Shown piece by piece: positions 47,738 through 56,878 of a stretch of 64,000 nt of DNA. The stretch is from Rhizobium sp. RM. GTDB taxonomy: Bacteria > Pseudomonadota > Alphaproteobacteria > Rhizobiales > Rhizobiaceae. The DNA lies in contig NZ_JACAWV010000008.1 of NCBI RefSeq assembly GCF_013390595.1, positions 248,001-312,000 on the forward strand, in the 5' to 3' direction. A program made the translations under genes and the position numbers. The number at the start of each line of letters is the position of its first letter. Positions within the stretch are counted from its first letter, which is position 1. The notes under the pieces are model-generated. The model saw only the letters and a list, made by a program, of their open reading frames with translations, did not search any database and was not told the DNA's origin.

Positions 47738-48917
47738 GGGCGAACCAGCGTTCGATGAAGGTTTCGTAGATCCGCGTCAGCGTTTCCAGATCGGCAACGG
47801 CAACACGTTCGTCGACCATATGCATGGTCTGCCCAACCAGGCCAAACTCGACCACTGGGCAATAATCCTTGATGAAACGCGCGTCAGAGGTGCCACCTGT
47901 CGTCGACAGCTTCGGTTCGTTGCCGGTGACCTCCGCCACGGCGCCAGAGAGTGACGAAATCAGCGCGTTGTTGCGGGTCAGGAACACATGGCTGGGACGA
48001 TCCGCCCAGACGATGTCGTATTTCACCGGCGAACGGTCAGGCCGTAACTGCCCCTCGGCTGCTGCAGCATCAAGGCGACGGAGGATTTCCGCCCGTAGGG
48101 TTTCGGCAGTCCAGGTATCGTTGAAACGGATGTTGAATGCTGCCGTCGCCTTTGCTGGAATGACATTCGTGGCGGCATTCCCGGTGTCGACGGTTGTTAC
48201 CTCCAGATTGGAGGGCTGGAAGTTGTCCGTCCCGTGATCGAAGGGCGGGTACATCAGGGCCTGCGTCAGTTGCAGCAGCCCGCGAATGGGGTTGTCGGCT
48301 AGATGCGGGTAAGCGGCATGGCCCTGCACACCATGAACGGTGATACGGCCCGAAAGCGAACCACGCCGGCCGATCTTGATCATGTCGCCAAGCTGGTCGG
48401 GATTGGTTGGTTCGCCAACCACGCAGGCATCCCAGCTTTCGCCTTTGGCTGCGGCCCATTCGAGAAGCTTCGACGTGCCATTGACCGAAGGGCCTTCTTC
48501 GTCTCCGGTAATCAGGAAGGACACGGAGCCCTTTGGAGCCCCGTGTTTTTCGATATGGCGTGCAATCGCCGCCACAAAGCAGGCTATGCCACCTTTCATG
48601 TCCACAGCACCGCGCCCGAACATTTCACCGTCGGCAATCTCGGCGGCAAAGGGAGGGTGGCTCCATGCCGCTTCGTCGCCAACGGGGACAACGTCCGTGT
48701 GGCCTGCAAACATCAGATGCGGACCGTCGGTACCGAGCCGGGCATAGAGGTTTTCAACGTCCGGCGTCCCGGCTTCCGTCGCCATGACACGATCCACCTT
48801 GAAGCCGAGTGGCGAAAGCAGCGTGTCGAGCAGTGAGAGCGCACCGCCCTCTGCGGGCGTTACCGAAGGGCAACGGATGAGGGCGGCGAGATTGGCAACG
48901 GGATCGGTGGCGTTCAT
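47721..48917 (-). CDS. dapE: Succinyl-diaminopimelate desuccinylase
   Basis: A 398-residue M20-family metallohydrolase of the succinylase branch of lysine/DAP synthesis. Metal ligands lie in [12 protein letters not shown] and [10 protein letters not shown], and the catalytic glutamate in [10 protein letters not shown]; the dimerisation domain and the final HMVDERV complete it. dapD is 17 bases upstream, so the two steps of the pathway are encoded together. ATG at 48917. Confidence 0.97.
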   Translation of the reverse strand: MNATDPVANLAALIRCPSVTPAEGGALSLLDTLLSPLGFKVDRVMATEAGTPDVENLYARLGTDGPHLMFAGHTDVVPVGDEAAWSHPPFAAEIADGEMFGRGAVDMKGGIACFVAAIARHIEKHGAPKGSVSFLITGDEEGPSVNGTSKLLEWAAAKGESWDACVVGEPTNPDQLGDMIKIGRRGSLSGRITVHGVQGHAAYPHLADNPIRGLLQLTQALMYPPFDHGTDNFQPSNLEVTTVDTGNAATNVIPAKATAAFNIRFNDTWTAETLRAEILRRLDAAAAEGQLRPDRSPVKYDIVWADRPSHVFLTRNNALISSLSGAVAEVTGNEPKLSTTGGTSDARFIKDYCPVVEFGLVGQTMHMVDERVAVADLETLTRIYETFIERWFAHADGK

Positions 48918-48934
48918 GTCGGTTCTACTTCGTG

Positions 48935-49789
48935 TCAGTCGCGCAGCAGTTCGTTGATGCCGGTCTTGGAGCGGGTCTTTTCATCGACGCGCTTGACGAT
49001 GACGGCGCAATACAGGCTCGGGCCCGGCTCGCCGTTCGGGAAAGGCTTGCCCGGCATGGTGCCAGCGACGACGACGGAGTAGGGCGGCACTTCGCCATAG
49101 GTGATTTCACCGGTCGCACGGTCGACGATCTTCGTCGACTTGCCGATGAACACGCCCATGCCGAGCACAGCGCCTTCACGGACGATGCAGCCCTCGACAA
49201 CTTCCGAACGGGCGCCGATGAAGCAATTGTCTTCGATGATGGTCGGACCAGCCTGAAGCGGCTCTAGAACGCCGCCGATGCCGACGCCGCCCGAAAGGTG
49301 AACGTTCTTGCCGATCTGTGCACAGGAGCCAACTGTCGCCCATGTGTCGACCATCGTGCCCTCATCGACATAGGCGCCGAGGTTGACGAAGGATGGCATC
49401 AGTACAACGTTCTTGGCAACATAGGCGGAACGGCGCACGACGGCGTTCGGTACGGCGCGGAAACCTGCGGCGCGAAACTGGTTTTCGCCCCAGTTCTCGA
49501 ACTTCGAGGGTACCTTGTCCCACCAGGTCGATTCGCCCGGGCCACCGGTAACGATTTCCATGTCGTTCAGACGGAAGGAAAGCAGAACGGCCTTCTTCAG
49601 CCACTGGTTGACCTTCCAGTTTCCATCGGCCTGCTTTTCGGCAACGCGTGCCTTGCCGCCGTCGAGAAGCAGGAGTGACGTCTCAACTGCATCGCGGATT
49701 TCGCCTTTGGTCGATACGTTCACACTGTCGCGGTTGTCGAATGCGCTTTCGATGATGGTTTCGAGTGAGGTGAGATCGGCAAGGCTCAT
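48935..49789 (-). CDS. dapD: Tetrahydrodipicolinate N-succinyltransferase
   Basis: A 284-residue left-handed beta-helix transferase that uses succinyl-CoA. The hexapeptide-repeat core runs from about 110 to 230 ([26 protein letters not shown] and following). AAGGAA lies before the ATG at 49789. It leads the dapD-dapE-membrane-protein unit and is divergent from the LOG-family gene across 135 bases. Confidence 0.97.
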   Translation of the reverse strand: MSLADLTSLETIIESAFDNRDSVNVSTKGEIRDAVETSLLLLDGGKARVAEKQADGNWKVNQWLKKAVLLSFRLNDMEIVTGGPGESTWWDKVPSKFENWGENQFRAAGFRAVPNAVVRRSAYVAKNVVLMPSFVNLGAYVDEGTMVDTWATVGSCAQIGKNVHLSGGVGIGGVLEPLQAGPTIIEDNCFIGARSEVVEGCIVREGAVLGMGVFIGKSTKIVDRATGEITYGEVPPYSVVVAGTMPGKPFPNGEPGPSLYCAVIVKRVDEKTRSKTGINELLRD

Positions 49790-49924
49790 AGGAATTCCTT
49801 AAGGTCGCTTGTGGTCGTTGGTCGCGGATAAGGCCCGCGCCGCTGGAAGGCTATGGTCATTTGCTCTAAGGGAGTGTTTTAAGGGCGTCAACGTGATTTG
49901 GCGCGTGAGACGAAAGGCACGGAA

Positions 49925-50785
49925 ATGGCAAGACTGAAAAACGGCAAGTTGCGGCGTAAAGATGGGGCATGGGACCCCCTGAAGCGCAGTGACGCGGACA
50001 AGCAGCAGGCCGAGGTGACGCCCAAGACACCACAGTCGGATTCGCCGTCGTATCGTCTGGCCTACGCGGACATGGATTTTCTCTGCCGCGAAGAATTACG
50101 CCCGGTAAGGCTTCAGCTTGAACTTCTGAAAACAGAGATGGCCCTGACTGAACGCGGCATCACCTCCACGGTGGTCATGTTCGGCGGCGCACGCATTCCA
50201 GCACCGGGAAATGATGCCTGGGCGGCACGCAACGAGACTCAGAAGCGCAACCTGGAAGAGGCGTCCGTCTATTACGACGAGGCACGAAAGTTCGCCCAGA
50301 TCTGCACCAGTTACGGCGAGAAGTCCGGCCACCGCGAATATGTCGTCGTGACGGGTGGTGGGCCCGGCGTGATGGAAGCCGGCAATCGTGGCGCTGCGGA
50401 TGTCGGTGGCCCCTCCATCGGCCTCAACATCGTTCTTCCACATGAGCAGGCGCCAAACGCCTATGTATCGCCGGACCTCAGCTTCAACTTCCACTATTTC
50501 GCCATCCGCAAGATGCACTTCCTCATGCGGGCAAAGGCTGTGGTCATCTTCCCAGGCGGCTTTGGTACGCTCGACGAACTCTTCGAGACGATCACTCTCA
50601 TCCAGACCAAGCGCATGGCGCCGATCCCGCTGATCCTGTTCGGTGAGAAGTTCTGGCGTACGCTCATCAACTTCGAGTTCCTCGCTGATTTCGGCACCAT
50701 TTCCCCTGAGGACATGGAGCTTCTGCACTTCGCAGAGACGGCGGATGACGCTTGGAAGATTGTTGCGGAGCACTACGAGCATTGA
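49925..50785 (+). CDS. LOG-family protein (nucleotide 5'-monophosphate phosphoribohydrolase-like)
   Basis: 286 residues. The Rossmann-like domain has TGGGPGVMEAGNRGA and FPGGFGTLDELFE, the two LOG-family motifs (the PGGxGTxxE loop holds the catalytic site). Family members release cytokinin or other bases from nucleoside monophosphates, and are often mislabelled lysine decarboxylases. About 90 N-terminal residues precede the core. The frame opens at 49898, but the ATG at 49925 is preferred. Whether it makes cytokinin, which would matter in a plant-associated bacterium, cannot be told from sequence. Confidence 0.85.
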   Translation: MARLKNGKLRRKDGAWDPLKRSDADKQQAEVTPKTPQSDSPSYRLAYADMDFLCREELRPVRLQLELLKTEMALTERGITSTVVMFGGARIPAPGNDAWAARNETQKRNLEEASVYYDEARKFAQICTSYGEKSGHREYVVVTGGGPGVMEAGNRGAADVGGPSIGLNIVLPHEQAPNAYVSPDLSFNFHYFAIRKMHFLMRAKAVVIFPGGFGTLDELFETITLIQTKRMAPIPLILFGEKFWRTLINFEFLADFGTISPEDMELLHFAETADDAWKIVAEHYEH

Positions 50786-50952
50786 CAGCGTGTTAACGCG
50801 GCATGGCAATTTTTAGCGGTTCATTAGCAAACACCGACTAGAGTTGCCCCGTCGCGTTGCAGCGCACTGTCCATTTGGACGGGCCTCCATGACGGAGAGA
50901 AGCAATCCGTTGACGCCGGCGTCTCAAGGCTGGCGATTTGATCGAGGCCAAA

Positions 50953-53283
50953 ATGCTCAATTTCAAAGTGAGGTCGCTTGCGACCAAGCTGATCCTTGTG
51001 ACTGGCTGTGCGATAACCGCTGTTCTGGTCGCATCCAATTCCTTCCTCATTTCCCAAACCAGTGATCGCGTCCACTCCCTGACGATGGATCAGGCCAATA
51101 CCGAGGCGCGGGCGATTGCAAGCGTCATCGCGGCCGACGTCGGCGAATTGGGAAGTGCTGCCCGCTCCATGGCGGGCGTAATCGGTAGAGCTCACGAAGC
51201 CAAGTCGATGGATCGTCCGGGTATCGTCAATGTGCTCAAGGCGAATGTCGAGCAGAACGCTTTCGCATTCGGAAGCTGGTTCTGCGAGCAGATTGGCCTG
51301 TTTGACGGCCAGACGACCGAGATTGCCAACAGACCTGAACTCGGCACCAACGAAAATGGCGCCTTTGCTCCCTACTGGTCGAAGACACAGAAGGGGGAAA
51401 TCCAGTTCTCTACATTCAAGAACGACTATACGGCGGAGTGGTATTCGCTCGTCGCCAAGACTGGAAAAGGCGCGATTACGCAGCCTTATCTGGCCGAAGG
51501 TACGGATGTCCCCACAACCATGACCTCGCTTGCCTATCCGGTCATCTCCGGTGGCAAGATGATCGGCGTTGCGGGTGTTGATATTTCGCTCTCGTCCCTC
51601 TCACAGAAGCTTGGCGCATTGCGTCCGTTTGAAACCGGTCGTGTGACCCTCGTTTCTCAAGGTGGACAGTGGCTCGTGCCACCGACACCGGAGCTGAACA
51701 TGAAGGCCTATGACGGCGAAGGGGCAAGCACCGTTCAGGCTGCCATCACTTCCGGCAAGCAGGGGCTGATTGAAAATCTGGGCCTAAATACCGATACACC
51801 CTACAACCGCCTCGTCTATCCGTTTGCGGTGCCGGGGCTCAATGCTACCTGGGTCGTTCTGGTGGATGTTCCCCATCAGGCTCTCAATGCCCCGGTGCAC
51901 GAGCAGACTTACATGATGATTGTCGGCGCGCTCGTTATCCTCGCTGCCGTCATCATGGCGCTCTACTTTGCTGTCCGTCACTTCGTCCGCAATCCACTTG
52001 CCGCTCTGGTCTCCGATGTTAAAACGCTGAGCGAGGGTCGTTACGACGTTCCGGTTTCAGGTCAGGAACGTACCGACGAGACGGGCGCCGTCGCGTCTGC
52101 ACTGGAAGGGTTCCGGGCCAAACTTGCCGGAATCCGTGAAGTCGAGGCAGAGGCGGCGACACAGCGTGGGAATGCGGAATCCGAGCGCCAACGGTCCGAG
52201 ATGGAGCGCAATGAGAACAATCGGATGCAGCAGCACATCGTTGCGGTCCTGGGTTCCGGCCTCAATGCGCTTTCCAACGGCAATCTTACCTATCGCATCA
52301 AGGAAGAGTTTCCCGGCGAATACGAGAAGCTGCGCAGTGACTTCAATTCCGCGCTCGCGAGCCTTGAGGAAACGGTTGCGACGGTCAACGCAACGGTCGT
52401 CAGTATCGGAAATGGCACAGGCGAGATCACCCGCGCCGCAAGCGATCTGTCGCATCGCACAGAACAGCAGGCTGCAAGCCTTGAAGAGACCGCCGCTGCC
52501 CTCAACGAGTTGACGGCTCAGGTCAATTCCAGCGCCGAAAACGCCGCGCAGGCCGCAGGTGCGGTCAGCCATGCCTGTGACGATGCCGGCAAATCCGGTG
52601 CCGTCGTACAGCAGGCGGTCAATTCCATGGAAGGCATCGCGCAGTCTTCGCAGGAAATTTCCCGCATCATCGGTGTCATCGATGAGATCGCATTCCAGAC
52701 CAACCTTCTGGCTCTGAATGCGGGCGTGGAAGCCGCGCGTGCCGGGGAAGCAGGCAAGGGCTTCGCCGTTGTTGCGCAGGAAGTGCGTGAACTGGCTCAA
52801 CGTTCCGCGACGGCCGCCAAGGAAATCAAGGCGCTCATCAATACCTCGTCGACGCAGGTCGGTGAAGGCGTGGAACTCGTTGGCCGCGCTGGCGAGACGA
52901 TGAAGAAGATTGCCGATCAGGTCATGCAGATCAATCATCTGATCCGGCAGATTTCCGCCTCTGCGAGCGAACAGGCCGTTGGTCTCAAGGAGATCAACGC
53001 AGCCGTCAACCAGATGGATCAGGTCACTCAGCAGAACGCGGCCATGGTGGAAGAGACCACGGCAGCGAGCGTCACGCTGAATGGCGAGGCGGAGAGCCTG
53101 AAAGCCCTGGTTGCAGGTTTTGAAGTCTCCGGCAGCCGATCCGGCCAGCAGCTGCGAAATGTTGCGGCCGTCATGCGGACGCCTGCGGTGCCTGTCGCGG
53201 CGCAAACCCGCGCTACGCCTCGTGCCCGTCCACAGACACATGGTGCAAATGCGCTTGCTCAGGACGACTGGACGGAATTCTGA
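50953..53283 (+). CDS. Methyl-accepting chemotaxis protein with dCache-type sensor
   Basis: 776 residues. Membrane helix 1 ([25 protein letters not shown]), a periplasmic dCache-like domain (about 40-325, with [22 protein letters not shown]), helix 2 ([21 protein letters not shown]), HAMP, and an MCP signalling domain with the hairpin tip [31 protein letters not shown]. It ends in DDWTEF, a docking peptide for CheR/CheB. Ligand unknown. The frame opens at a TTG (50938); the ATG at 50953 with GAGG upstream fits better. A perfect terminator follows. Confidence 0.95.
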   Translation: MLNFKVRSLATKLILVTGCAITAVLVASNSFLISQTSDRVHSLTMDQANTEARAIASVIAADVGELGSAARSMAGVIGRAHEAKSMDRPGIVNVLKANVEQNAFAFGSWFCEQIGLFDGQTTEIANRPELGTNENGAFAPYWSKTQKGEIQFSTFKNDYTAEWYSLVAKTGKGAITQPYLAEGTDVPTTMTSLAYPVISGGKMIGVAGVDISLSSLSQKLGALRPFETGRVTLVSQGGQWLVPPTPELNMKAYDGEGASTVQAAITSGKQGLIENLGLNTDTPYNRLVYPFAVPGLNATWVVLVDVPHQALNAPVHEQTYMMIVGALVILAAVIMALYFAVRHFVRNPLAALVSDVKTLSEGRYDVPVSGQERTDETGAVASALEGFRAKLAGIREVEAEAATQRGNAESERQRSEMERNENNRMQQHIVAVLGSGLNALSNGNLTYRIKEEFPGEYEKLRSDFNSALASLEETVATVNATVVSIGNGTGEITRAASDLSHRTEQQAASLEETAAALNELTAQVNSSAENAAQAAGAVSHACDDAGKSGAVVQQAVNSMEGIAQSSQEISRIIGVIDEIAFQTNLLALNAGVEAARAGEAGKGFAVVAQEVRELAQRSATAAKEIKALINTSSTQVGEGVELVGRAGETMKKIADQVMQINHLIRQISASASEQAVGLKEINAAVNQMDQVTQQNAAMVEETTAASVTLNGEAESLKALVAGFEVSGSRSGQQLRNVAAVMRTPAVPVAAQTRATPRARPQTHGANALAQDDWTEF

Positions 53284-53300
53284 ACCGTCTTTTCATTTAG

Positions 53301-53332
53301 AAAAGGCCGCCGAGATTCTCGGCGGCCTTTTT
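53301..53332. terminator. Strong terminator after the chemoreceptor gene
   Basis: A 14-bp perfect stem (AAAAGGCCGCCGAG pairing with CTCGGCGGCCTTTT) and a 3-base loop; symmetrical, so it also suits the convergent nucleoside hydrolase gene. Confidence 0.95.
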
Positions 53333-53350
53333 GTTTTTTACCAGAGCTGG

Positions 53351-54295
53351 TTAGAGGCGCGCGAAACGCTCGGTCAACAACTCGAAGAATCCATCGGAAT
53401 CGACGTTGCGGATTACCAGAGCATTGGGCTCACGTTCGGTCACCCGCCACCAGTCAACAACCGTCATGCCCATGGTGAGCTCGGAGTTGACCTCGATCTC
53501 CACATTGCAGTCACGCCCCTGGAACAATTCAGGTTTCAGAAGGTAGGCAATGACGCTTGGGTCGTGCAACGGGCCGCCGTCAGAACCATATTTTTCGACG
53601 TCGAAACGCTCGAAGAATTCCAGCATCTCCGCCATGGCAATTGCCGGCTTGCTGCCGATATCGCGAATGCGGGCAACACGCTCTTTCGTCGTCAGAAGCT
53701 TGTGTGTCACGTCGAGCGGCATCATGACGATCGGAATGCCTGAGCGGAAGACGATGTCAGCGGCCTGCGGGTCGACGTAGATGTTGAATTCAGCGGCCGG
53801 AGTGATGTTGCCACCTTCAAAGAAGCCGCCTCCCATCATCACCAGTTCCTTGACGCGCCCGGCAATTTCCGGTGCCTTCTGTAGCGCCAGCGCGACGTTG
53901 GTCAAAGCGCCCAGTGTGCAAAGCGTCACGGTTCCGGCCGGTTCGCGCAGCAGCGTCTCGATCATGAAGTCGACGGCGTGCTGCGTTTGTGCAGCCATCG
54001 TCGGCTCATCGAGAACCGGACCATCAAGTCCCGTATTGCCGTGAACGTGTTCGGCAGTGATCGGCTTGCGCACCAGCGGCTTTTCCGCGCCTTCGTAGAC
54101 GGGGATGTCGGTTCGGTTGCACAACTCGCAGATGATGCGAATATTGCGACTGGTCAACTTCAGCGGAACATTGCCCGCAACCGCACAGAGCCCGAGAATT
54201 TCCATTTCGTCTGGACTGGCGAAGGCAAGCATGATTGCTGCGGCATCGTCCTGACCAGGGTCTGTGTCTATGATGATTTTTCTGCGTTCTACCAT
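53351..54295 (-). CDS. Inosine/uridine-preferring nucleoside hydrolase family protein
   Basis: A 314-residue IunH-type hydrolase that splits the N-glycosidic bond of nucleosides. The calcium-binding DTDPGQDDA motif is at 10-18 and the C-terminal HDPSVIAYL supplies the last aspartate. LCTLGALTNVALAL and MMGGGFFEGGNITPAAEFNIYVDP are also conserved. The frame opens at 54352, but the ATG at 54295 has AAAGGCGG 5 bases upstream. No transporter is adjacent. Confidence 0.93.
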   Translation of the reverse strand: MVERRKIIIDTDPGQDDAAAIMLAFASPDEMEILGLCAVAGNVPLKLTSRNIRIICELCNRTDIPVYEGAEKPLVRKPITAEHVHGNTGLDGPVLDEPTMAAQTQHAVDFMIETLLREPAGTVTLCTLGALTNVALALQKAPEIAGRVKELVMMGGGFFEGGNITPAAEFNIYVDPQAADIVFRSGIPIVMMPLDVTHKLLTTKERVARIRDIGSKPAIAMAEMLEFFERFDVEKYGSDGGPLHDPSVIAYLLKPELFQGRDCNVEIEVNSELTMGMTVVDWWRVTEREPNALVIRNVDSDGFFELLTERFARL

Positions 54296-54380
54296 TTTTT
54301 CCGCCTTTGGAGGTAAGGCGCTTTTGTCGAGCGGCAGACGCGCACTTGTCAAGTCTCAATGCTTGGGGTGCGCGCGCTGT

Positions 54381-54410
54381 CTTGCGCTTTGCTGTTCGCA
54401 TTCCCATATT
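54381..54410 (+). promoter_or_regulatory. Sigma-32-like promoter of hsp20
   Basis: CTTGCG (54381-54386) and CCCATATT (54403-54410) are 16 bases apart, resembling the heat-shock pattern CTTGAA / CCCATnTA. Transcription would begin near 54416, just before the first leader hairpin. Confidence 0.5.
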
Positions 54411-54417
54411 GCTTTAG

Positions 54418-54481
54418 CCGATCAATTCAATCGGCAAGGTTGCCGGTTTCGGGGCCGAAAACGTCGCTTGGTTGCAAGGAC
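54418..54481 (+). ncRNA. ROSE-type RNA thermometer in the hsp20 leader
   Basis: Two to three hairpins: CCGAT/ATCGG (54418-54434), a GGC/GCC stem (54433-54444), and the key one, GTC(G)CTT at 54463-54469 pairing with AAGGAC at 54476-54481 with one bulged G. This masks the AAGGA ribosome site, which lies 9 bases before the hsp20 ATG. U-Y-G-C-U pairing with AGGA around a bulged G is the ROSE hallmark known from rhizobial small heat-shock genes. Confidence 0.7.
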
Positions 54482-54489
54482 AGATCGAA

Positions 54490-54921
54490 ATGAGCCGCAT
54501 GACGCCATTCACTCACCCGCTTTTGCTGGGTTTCGATGCCATGGAAAAAACGCTTGAGCGCATGGCAAAAGCCAACGACGGCTATCCCCCCTATAATGTC
54601 GAACGCCTGCAGGGCAATGAGGTGACACCGGAACGCCTGCGCATCACCATAGCCGTTGCTGGTTTTTCGGAAGATGATCTCGATGTGAGCACGGCAGACA
54701 ACCAGCTTATCATTCGTGGTCGACAACAGGATCAGGAAAAGGACAAGCGCGATTTTCTCTATCGCGGTATCGCCGCACGGCAGTTCCAGCGCGTTTTCGT
54801 ACTGGCTGACGGTATGCAGGTGAAAGACGCGAGCTTGCGCAACGGCCTTCTCTTCATCGATCTCGTTCGCCCGGAAATCTCCAACGTAGTGAAGAAAATT
54901 AATATTTCCGTCTCAAAGTAG
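54490..54921 (+). CDS. Small heat-shock protein, Hsp20 family
   Basis: A 143-residue alpha-crystallin-type chaperone (class A, IbpA-like). It starts MSRMTPFTHPLLLGFDAMEKTLERMAKAN, then the crystallin domain YNVERLQGNEVTPERLRITIAVAGFSEDDLDV, IIRGRQ, and YRGIAARQFQRVFVLADGMQV. The C-terminal I-x-I/V motif is INISVSK. It holds unfolding proteins for DnaK/GrpE. The frame opens at 54472, but the ATG at 54490 is set 9 bases from AAGGA, the site masked by the ROSE hairpin. A DUF1150 gene follows after 53 bases. Confidence 0.94.
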   Translation: MSRMTPFTHPLLLGFDAMEKTLERMAKANDGYPPYNVERLQGNEVTPERLRITIAVAGFSEDDLDVSTADNQLIIRGRQQDQEKDKRDFLYRGIAARQFQRVFVLADGMQVKDASLRNGLLFIDLVRPEISNVVKKINISVSK

Positions 54922-54974
54922 AACGTGAACGCCGGATTCGGACTTTCGTACGGTGTGAAGAAGGAGGCTGAAAT

Positions 54975-55232
54975 ATGCTTTTGAAAGAAGCGCATGCGCG
55001 CCTTACCCAGTCTCAGCTCGCCCATATCGGCGAAGGAGAAGTGGGATATATCCGCAAAATTCGGGCTGAAGACGTCAGCCGCTGTTTCCCGGAGGCGCCG
55101 GATCTTGATCCGCAGCTCGATCTCTGGGCGTTGTTTGGCGCGGATGGTACGCCGATCCTTTTGACCGACAATCGTTCCAGCACCTTCTTCAAGGCGGCTG
55201 AAGACGAGCTGACCACCGTCAGCCTGCATTAA
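54975..55232 (+). CDS. DUF1150 family protein
   Basis: 85 residues, acidic, no membrane segment. The pattern LTQSQLAHIGEGEVGYIRKIRAEDV and ALFGADGTPILLTDNRSSTFFKAAEDELTTVSLH is that of DUF1150, a small alphaproteobacterial family regularly found behind hsp20. Function unknown. A strong AAGGAGG site lies 7 bases before the ATG. It is probably cotranscribed with hsp20, suggesting a role in heat stress. Confidence 0.85.
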   Translation: MLLKEAHARLTQSQLAHIGEGEVGYIRKIRAEDVSRCFPEAPDLDPQLDLWALFGADGTPILLTDNRSSTFFKAAEDELTTVSLH

Positions 55233-55291
55233 AGCGCCAGACGCTTTACCACCGATTACGTTCAGATTTCTGGCGGTACGTTGGAAATTGA

Positions 55292-55315
55292 AAAGCCCGC
55301 CTTGTGAGCGGGCTT
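55292..55315. terminator. Bidirectional terminator between the DUF1150 and EF-hand genes
   Basis: AAAGCCCGC-CTTGTG-AGCGGGCTTT hairpin, 60 bases after the DUF1150 stop, between convergent genes. Confidence 0.75.
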
Positions 55316-55328
55316 TGTCGTCTGTGGC

Positions 55329-55928
55329 TTAGAGGAACGGGCGGTCCGGCATGTCGTCGATCGAGATGACGCCGTCCTTGTTCCGGTCGAGACGTTCAAA
55401 CATCTTCTCGCCCGCGCCGGTGAATTCGGTTTTGCTGAGCTGACCATTTTCGTCGGTGTCGGCCATGCGGATCAGCGCAAAGCCTGCGCCCTTGCCGCCG
55501 TGTTTGCCCCAACCGTGATGACCGAAACGACCACCCTGTTCGCGTTCCGCATGGCGTTCAGGACGCTTGTCGTCCGCCTTGGCGTTTTCGCGCTCGGGGC
55601 GCGGGTGCGCGGCGCGGAATGCTTCCATTTTCGCCTGACGGTATTCGCGCATTTCCTTGGGCGTGACGGTGCCGTCCTTGTCCTTGTCGAGTTCGGCGAA
55701 CAGACCATCCTGGCGGGCGGCGAACTCTTCCTTGGAGATCTTTCCGTCCTTGTTGGTATCGGCAACCTTCAGCAGATGAACGAAGGCCGCTTCCTGGCGG
55801 ATCGGCATGCGGTCACCGGGGCCTTTGCCCGGAGCGGGTGGAGCGGCAAAACTCGTCGTGACGGCGGTACCGAGAATGAGGGCTGCGCCGAGAGCAGAGA
55901 GGGTGATGTTGCGTTTTGATGTCGTCAT
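55329..55928 (-). CDS. Exported EF-hand calcium-binding protein
   Basis: 199 residues. A signal peptide (KRNITLSALGAALILGTAVTTSFA-A) predicts export. Four EF-hand loops follow in two pairs: DTNKDGKISKEE and DKDKDGTVTPKE, then DTDENGQLSKTE and DRNKDGVISIDD. Between the pairs is a charged, His/Gly-rich stretch (about 100-145). The D-x-D-x-D-G pattern is intact in most loops, so calcium binding is likely. The frame opens at 55991, but the ATG at 55928 has AAGGAAG upstream. Role unknown. Confidence 0.88.
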   Translation of the reverse strand: MTTSKRNITLSALGAALILGTAVTTSFAAPPAPGKGPGDRMPIRQEAAFVHLLKVADTNKDGKISKEEFAARQDGLFAELDKDKDGTVTPKEMREYRQAKMEAFRAAHPRPERENAKADDKRPERHAEREQGGRFGHHGWGKHGGKGAGFALIRMADTDENGQLSKTEFTGAGEKMFERLDRNKDGVISIDDMPDRPFL

Positions 55929-56040
55929 AACCTTGTCTTCCTTTGGTGTGTCCCTGAAGAGAAGGTAGTGGCGGGCTGGCCCGCCTGCCACTTAAACATC
56001 CGTAAGGTGGATGAAGAAGTCGTAATGTTTTAACGCGGCT

Positions 56041-56772
56041 CTATTTTACTGGCGCCGGTTTGTCCGCCGTCAGACCGGTCAGAAATCCGGTTAGATCGTC
56101 GGTAATGTAGTCGATGTGTTCATCGGTCTCCGCCGGAATTTCCCAACGCTCCATGATGACGCCTTCAAGGTTCGACGGGACAAGCAGAACCGTTTTCATA
56201 CCAAGCGTTTTCGGGGCGGCGAGATTGCGAGGCAGGTCCTCGAACATGGCCGCGCGTTTCGTGTCGAGCTTTGCGAGTGCTGCGAACTTTTCATAGGTAG
56301 CGCTCGCGGGTTTCGGCAGATATCCCGCCGCGACGATATCGAAAATATCCTCGAAATTATCGAGGATTCCGAGTGCTCCTGCTGCAGCCTGAGCATGCTT
56401 GACGCTGCCATTTGTCAGGATGAACTTGCGACCGGGCAATGCCTTGATGGCATCGCCGAGTTCCGGATGAGGCTGTAGTGCCGAATAGTCGATGGCATGC
56501 GCACGCTCCAGAAACTCATCCGGGCTGATGCCGTAGTGGATCATCAGGCCCTGCAGTGTCGTTCCGTGCTCGTGGTAATACCGCTTCTGCAAGGCACGTG
56601 CTTCGTCAGTGTCGAGTTGCAGCAACTCGGCGACATAAGCGGTCATGTTGCGATCGATCTGTGAAAACAGATTGATGTGATGCGGGTAGAGCGTGTTGTC
56701 GAGATCGAAGACCCATTCTGTGACATGGGAGAAATCGGCGAGATCGGGCAGGTTTTTCGGCTTCTTGTCCAT
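56041..56772 (-). CDS. HAD-superfamily pyrimidine 5'-nucleotidase
   Basis: 243 residues. The HAD motif I is VFDLDNTLYP, motif II ILTNGS, and the later FEDLPRNLAAPKTLGMKTVLL provides the acidic motif IV. The DNTLYPHH form and the overall pattern match the SDT1-like pyrimidine 5'-nucleotidase subfamily, which dephosphorylates UMP/CMP. The frame runs to 56919, overlapping the divergent EamA gene, but the ATG at 56772 is the family start. Confidence 0.88.
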   Translation of the reverse strand: MDKKPKNLPDLADFSHVTEWVFDLDNTLYPHHINLFSQIDRNMTAYVAELLQLDTDEARALQKRYYHEHGTTLQGLMIHYGISPDEFLERAHAIDYSALQPHPELGDAIKALPGRKFILTNGSVKHAQAAAGALGILDNFEDIFDIVAAGYLPKPASATYEKFAALAKLDTKRAAMFEDLPRNLAAPKTLGMKTVLLVPSNLEGVIMERWEIPAETDEHIDYITDDLTGFLTGLTADKPAPVK

Positions 56773-56878
56773 CGTTGTTTTATGCAACGGCTTGGGCCGA
56801 AAGAAAATCAAAAAAGCAGGCCAGATTTCCGCTTTCCCGACCTTGGGTGCCCTTGCCTCGCATGCTAGCGCATTGTGC

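Noticed and set aside
49925..50785. Lysine decarboxylase
   Set aside because: The PGGxGTxxE and GGGPGVMEA motifs belong to the LOG family; the decarboxylase name is an old misannotation.
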